Shown piece after piece: positions 59,802 to 64,000 of a stretch of 64,000 bases of DNA. The position numbers and the translations under genes were made by a program. The stretch is from Sipunculus nudus (taxonomy: Eukaryota > Annelida > Sipuncula > Golfingiida > Sipunculidae): NCBI GenBank assembly GCA_026874595.1, contig CM049307.1, positions 32,537,862-32,601,861 of the forward strand. Direction: 5' to 3'. Numbering within the stretch: position 1 is the first letter of the stretch; every line of letters begins with the position of its first letter. The notes below the pieces were generated by a model. It saw nothing but the letters and a program-made list of their open reading frames with translations, was not told where the DNA came from and searched no databases.

Positions 59802-62156
59802 ACAAGTGACCCATGGGTCATGACGCTCAGCTGACTGGGAAGAGATTCGCAAAAGGAAATTTTATCATCAGAATGGTAGTATATACCCATTCAACTGAAG
59901 CATCAAACAGATTAACCAACAGGCCAAGATTTAGTCTGTATTTATATATCTCAAAAATAGCGAAAAATGTGTAAATTTTTAAAACTAGAATACGGGTAAC
60001 CGACAAGTGACTACATGTATCTGCCAAAATCGGATAGTGAGGCATGGATTGAGTGGCAAGGGGAAATAGAGTGAGGTATGTTGCATATTAGCATGGATGT
60101 CTGCAGCCTAAATGTGTATGTAGGTTGTGCCACCTACCACAAATCCAGAAAGCTGTCCAAGTTGTATACACCTGCAAAATTTTAGGCAGAAAAGTCAAAC
60201 CACTACATGTATATGAGCGATTTTTGCCCATGGCAGACAAACAGACAAACACTGTGCAAAAATCTTTGCAGGTAACCCCTCCAGTTTTGTGTATGATAAA
60301 GACCTATGTGAGATCTAAACACATGCACAATTTTGGCCCAATCGATCAAATGGTTCCTGAGATATGAGCTTGGATGTGTCCAGTGTTAACTAGAATGTAG
60401 GTGGCGCCACCTGTCATAAAATCAAGAAAGCTGTCCACGATGTATAAACCTGCAAAATTTTAGGCAGTTATGTCGAACCACTACAGAGAAATGAGTATTT
60501 TAGGCCACGGCAGACTAACAGACAGACGCTGTGCAAACATTGTTACAGGTGGCGCCACCATTTTTTGTGTATGTTACAGAGCTATCAAAGGGCTACATTT
60601 GTATAAATTTTATTTCCTGATCGGTCAAACGGTTCCCGAGATATAAGCTTGGATGTCATCAGCGTGAACGTGAACGTAGGTGGCGCCACCTGTCATAAAA
60701 TCAAGAAAGCTATCCTGGATGTATACACATGACGAATTTCAGGTGAATTAGTCAATTCACTGCAGAGATATGAGTGATTTTAACCCAAGGCAGATGAACA
60801 GATGGACACTGTGCAAACATGGTTACAGGTGGCGCCACCATTTTTTGTGTATGTTATAAAGCAATCCAAGGGCTACATTTGTATCAATTTTATTTCCTGA
60901 TCGGTCAAACGGTTCCCGAGATATGAGGGTTTATGAGTGGAAACAGACCCACAAATGGACACTGGATAGACAGGAAAGGTCAGAGGTCAATGCAAATTGG
61001 TTAGGCACCAGTTCACATGTGACCCGATAATAGGTGTAAGTTTGGGAAAAATCGGTCCATTAGTCTCCTAGGAGCTCTCTGGAAAGGAACGCAGCCGCGG
61101 CGGAGGAACTCGGTTAAAAACATAGTATCCGCAAAACTTCGTTTTGGCGGATACAAAAATACAGGTGGCTCCACCATTCTGCAGAAACTAATAAAAACAC
61201 TTAATGGTCAATATCCATGCAAAAAATCATGGTGATCTCTGCATTAGTTGTTCAGATACTTCAGTGTTTGTATCAAATTGTCCATTATTCTGAGGGATAC
61301 TTCGGAGTCCTATAGCTTGAAGGATATGGGTAACAGAGACCTAATTTCAGGTTTCCACAGGCACCTTTCGTGGGCCTCCTTGCATGACAAGAATGAAGAT
61401 TCTAGGTCCAGTTGTTGCGATTTGTACCCTGTTGACAGATAACCACATCTTTAAAGGTCTCAAAAAAAAGAATAAAATTCGTAAAAATTTAAAAAAAAAT
61501 AGAGGTGGCACACCCAGTCTGCAGAAACTGATGGAACAGCTCATGATCAATATGTATGCCAAAAATCATGACCATCAGTGTTGTAGTTATTGAAATACTG
61601 CAGTTTTTGTATCAAATTTTCCATTATTCTGGGGGGGGGGGGGGGTATTTTGGACCCATACAGCTTAAAGAATATGGGTAACAGAGACCTAATTTCAAGT
61701 TTCCATGGAGACTTTTCATGGGTCTCCCTGTGTGTCAAGAATGAAGATTCTTGGTCCAGTTTTTATGATTTGTGCCCTGTTAACAGATGTTCATATCTTT
61801 AAAGGTCTCAAAAATACAGAAAAATTTCGTAAAAAAAACCGAACAAATACAGGTGGTGCCACCAGTCTGCAGAAACTTATGAAACACTCCATGATCAATA
61901 TCCATGCAAACAATTATGGTTATCTCTGCATTAGTTGTTCAGATACTTCAGCTTTTGTATCAAATTTTCCATTATTCTGAGCTGTACTTTGGAGTGCCAT
62001 AGCTCAAAGGATATGGGTAACAGAGATCTAATTTCAGGTGTCCTGGTTAACGGACGGACAGACGGACAGACGGACAGACAGACAGACGGACAGACGGACG
62101 ACGGACAAAGAGTGATCGCTATAGCTCAGATGACTTTCAGTCAGCTGAGCTAAAAA
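59802..62156 (+). mobile_element. H1 element interrupted by H2
   Basis: 5' ACAAGTGACCCATGGGTCATG followed by ACGCTCAGCTGACTGGG; 3' hairpin AGCTCAGATGACT-ttc-AGTCAGCTGAGCT at 62122-62150, preceded by a (GGACAGAC)n microsatellite at 62053-62106. The body is very close to the copy at 4661-5796 and holds three units, one with a 15-base G run (61631-61645). H2 copy D (59984-61157) splits the first unit at an A|A site. Confidence 0.78.
59984..61157 (+). mobile_element. H2 element (copy D) nested in H1
   Basis: Starts ACTAGAATACGGGTA, with a 5' hairpin relic (TAACCGACAAGTGACTA) and ATGTATCTGCC. The 3' hairpin TCCGCAAAAC-ttc-GTTTTGGCGGA is preceded by GCCGCGGCGGAGG. Exact GGTGGCGCCACC at 60400, 60549, 60679 and 60829, spaced 149, 130 and 150 bp. 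Confidence 0.8.
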
Positions 62157-62249
62157 CTGCAACCCGTGATGATTGCTATTTTAAACAATCCCACAGACAG
62201 TTTTTCAATATATTTTCATGAAAACAGTGAAATTCCCTTGTATGAAAAC
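62157..62249. other. Short spacer between the H1 and H2 copies
   Basis: Nothing recognised. Confidence 0.4.
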
Positions 62250-63127
62250 TGCCACCTACCACAAAATCCAGAAAGCTGTCCAAGTTGTATACATATGCAA
62301 AATTTTGGGCAGATAAGTCAAACAACTACATGTATATGAGTGATTTATCCCACAGCAGACAAACGGAAGGACTTGTGCAAAAATGGTGACACTTGGTGCC
62401 ACCAATTTTGGGTATGATTAAGAGCTATGTGAGATCTATACACATGCAAAATTTCAGGGGGATATGTCCAATAAGTCCTAAGATATAAGCCTGAATGTCT
62501 GCAGTGTTAACATAAATGTAGGTGGCGCCACCTGCCAAAAAAAATCAAGAAAGCTATCCAAGATGTATAAACATGCAACATTTTAGGCAGATATGTCAAA
62601 CCACTGCCCAGATATGAGTGACATTATCCCACAGCAGACAAACAGACATGCTGTGCAAAAATGGTTGCAGGTGGCGCCACCAGTTTTGTGTATGATAAAG
62701 AGCTATGTGAGATCTATACTCTTGCAAAATTTTGGCCAAATCGCTCAAAAAGTTCCCGAGATATGAGCTTGGATGTCTGCAGCGAAAACTAGAATGTAGG
62801 TGGCGCCACCTGTTATAAAATCAAGAAAGCTATCCAGGATGTTTATGCATGCCGAATTTCAGGTAAATTAGTCAAATCACTGCAGAGATATGAGTGATTT
62901 TAACCCAAGGCAGACGAACAGATGGACACTGTGCAAACATGTTTGCAGGTGGCACCACCATTTTTTGTGTATGTTATAAAGCTATCCAAGTACAAAATGT
63001 ACAAAATTTTTTTCTGGATCGGTCAAATGGTTCCAGAGATATGGGGGTTTATCTGTGGAAACAGACGCCCAAATGGATGTTGGGCAGAGAGGAAAGGCCA
63101 GGGGTCAACACCAATTGGTTAGGCAAA
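62250..63127 (+). mobile_element. H2 element fragment (copy E), both ends missing
   Basis: Begins inside the first body unit ('gccacctaccacaaaatccag') and stops at 'ccaattggttaggca', where copy D continues with 'ccagttcacatgtgac'. Exact GGTGGCGCCACC at 62521, 62670 and 62799. The 3' part may have been displaced by the tRNA-like/LINE insertion and could resume beyond the window. Confidence 0.7.
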
Positions 63128-63146
63128 ATATAGAACAAGAATACAC

Positions 63147-63349
63147 AGAAAAAGTCGGATCACCCCGTATGGGAATCGAACCCATGACCCTCCGATTGCC
63201 GGTCGTCTGCTCTACCACTGAGCTAACAGGGATCCCCAACTTCCTCTGTGTATTAGCACACTTTCATTGGAACCAGCGAAGTGACGTCACTACTGTGACT
63301 GGTATTATACATACTACATGTGTCGACACGGGGTGATCCGACTTTTTCT
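63147..63349. repeat. 22-bp perfect inverted repeat around the tRNA-like sequence
   Basis: AGAAAAAGTCGGATCACCCC (63147 on) is the exact inverse of the 22 bases ending at 63349 (start ACGGGGTGATCCG). A second, nested 10-bp inverted pair, AATACACAGA (63140-63149) and TCTGTGTATT (63245-63254), brackets the tRNA-like sequence alone. The right arm overlaps the first codons of the LINE ORF. Confidence 0.9.
63162..63232 (-). tRNA. tRNA-like sequence (pseudo-tRNA or SINE/LINE-associated), GGC loop
   Basis: On the minus strand the order is a TCCCTGT acceptor, TA, the A box TTAGCTCAGTGGTAGAGC, the anticodon arm GACGA-CCGGCAA-TCGGA (apparent anticodon GGC, Ala), the variable GGGTC, the T arm ATGGG-TTCGATT-CCCAT, and the ACGGGGT acceptor. 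Six of seven acceptor pairs form (a T-T mismatch at the first pair), but only three of five anticodon-stem pairs form and base 33 is C, not U. A TTTTT tract at 63149-63153 (minus) could end Pol III transcription. A decoding tRNA is unlikely. A tRNA-derived transposon module is more probable, because its 3' flank is repeated at the start of the adjacent LINE. Confidence 0.6.
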
Positions 63350-64000
63350 GCGGCTTTTGACCTTGCGTCTGGTGACATGCCTGGTCGTGGTGATTGTGCA
63401 AAGCTGTGATGTGGAGTTGAACCCCGGTCCCAAGGGAAAGAACACGGGTCCAAGGGATGACCAACCCATGCTGATACCCCATGTCAGAGTCACAAGAAGT
63501 ACCAGCCAGGACAGGTCAGAAAATGAGAGCAGCCACATTGTACAGGACCATGGACAGGTAAGCAATATTAAGGTGCCCTCTGATTTAAACCCTGCAGCAA
63601 GACCCTTTGTAAACAAAAACAAGGAAAGTAATGATACTAGCACTGACAAAAGAGATAACCAGGATATAACTGAGATAAATGGAGAGAATTTACTTAAAGT
63701 GGTGAAAATTACGTCTGTCAATATGTCAAAGCTAAAAGATGAAATGATAGAGATTAAAGGAGATAAAAGATAAAGAGCCAAGGTTGACAAATTGGAAGAA
63801 CAATCAAAAAGAGTCAAACAATCAAAAAGAGACAATATATTGTACTACAGTATTCCAGAAGAAAATGGTCCAGAGTCATGGTCAGTGTGAGAACACAAAG
63901 TAAGGAAAGTAATGAGGAAACAAATCTAAAAGACAAGTAGAGGGTAATTGTTACTGAACGAGCCCATAGACTTCCGTAGAATGCCCCTGGCAAACCACAG
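63318..64000 (+). pseudogene. LINE ORF1 with an N-terminal 2A-like peptide (partial, decayed)
   Basis: ATG at 63318 opens 151 codons to a TAA at 63771-63773. Residues 7-29 are strongly hydrophobic with Arg (IRLFLRLLTLRLVTCLVVVI). Residues 31-38 are DVELNPGP, the 2A ribosome-skipping motif D-V/I-E-x-N-P-G-P, with the expected break between Gly37 and Pro38 (63429). After a polar linker the frame continues past the stop with KVDKLEEQSKRV, then NILYYSIPEENGPESW and EHKVRKVM, and after a frameshift with ERAHRLP and NAPGKPQ at the window end. That is the coiled-coil plus RRM-like pattern of L1/Tx1-type ORF1 proteins. N-terminal 2A peptides are known in APE-type LINEs, where they can double as signal sequences. 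Stops and the frameshift show that this copy is dead beyond residue 151. Confidence 0.85.

Noticed and set aside
63314-63835. 173-codon minus-strand ORF
   Set aside because: Antisense of the 2A-bearing LINE ORF1. Its composition is Ser/Leu-rich with no motif.

Overview
The window is AT-rich, intron-dominated eukaryotic nuclear DNA from an invertebrate animal. A bivalve or other mollusc is the best guess, from the style of the repeats: nonautonomous rolling-circle-type elements with GGAC-type microsatellites, SINE cores, and APE-type LINEs, one of which carries a 2A peptide. No bacterial gene organisation is present.

Host gene. Two exons of one gene lie on the minus strand, at 33574-33687 and 5943-6048. 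Together they encode a continuous piece of the first cyclic-nucleotide-binding domain of a cGMP-dependent protein kinase (PKG). Splice sites and phases fit exactly, giving an intron of about 27.5 kb (6049-33573). No other PKG exon was recognised, so the rest of the gene lies outside the window: the 5' exons beyond 64000, the second cNMP domain and the kinase domain before position 1. The 30 kb right of 33687 is then another, still larger intron, or upstream DNA.

Repeats. Almost everything else that can be named is mobile DNA. At least 21 insertions from eight end- or body-types (called H1-H6, H8 and H9 here) share one blueprint: an ACTAGA or ACAAGG start, a short 5' hairpin, a subterminal inverted repeat that matches the very 3' end, an internal tandemly repeated body, a GGAC or CGG microsatellite, and a 3' terminal hairpin. 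This is the layout described for Helentron-associated nonautonomous elements (HINE, 'pearl'/DINE-like). All 21 lie in the same orientation, antisense to the PKG gene. Two interrupt the reading frame of one decayed LINE, so the empty sites can be reconstructed: insertion at A|A (T|T on the other strand) with no target duplication. A 12-bp palindrome, GGTGGCGCCACC, occurs exactly 20 times, across several of these families.

Other mobile DNA: a minus-strand APE-type LINE relic (37900-43720), the 5' part of a second LINE with a 2A-like peptide (63318-end) next to an inverted tRNA-like sequence, two TA-flanked nonautonomous DNA transposons with TIRs starting CCGTAA (21839-23646, 53614-55036), a third TIR element rich in GCAGC repeats (6446-8292), a SINE with a conserved core (31338-31580), and a possible solo LTR (45485-45761).

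Layout. 1-4660 nondescript intron; 4661-8300 H1, PKG exon, TIR element; 8300-15860 mostly nondescript with H9, a long hairpin and a decayed satellite; 15863-19649 H1 with nested H4; 21723-28397 a heavily invaded H5; 28690-31580 a duplication, H8, an unidentified ORF and a SINE; 33574-33687 PKG exon; 33830-36830 H5 with nested H2; 37900-43720 LINE with nested H3 and H2; 44500-49700 sparse; 49737-55100 H1 with nested H5, then a minisatellite with a nested DNA transposon; 55100-59800 sparse; 59802-63127 H1 with nested H2, then another H2; 63140-64000 tRNA-like sequence and 2A LINE.
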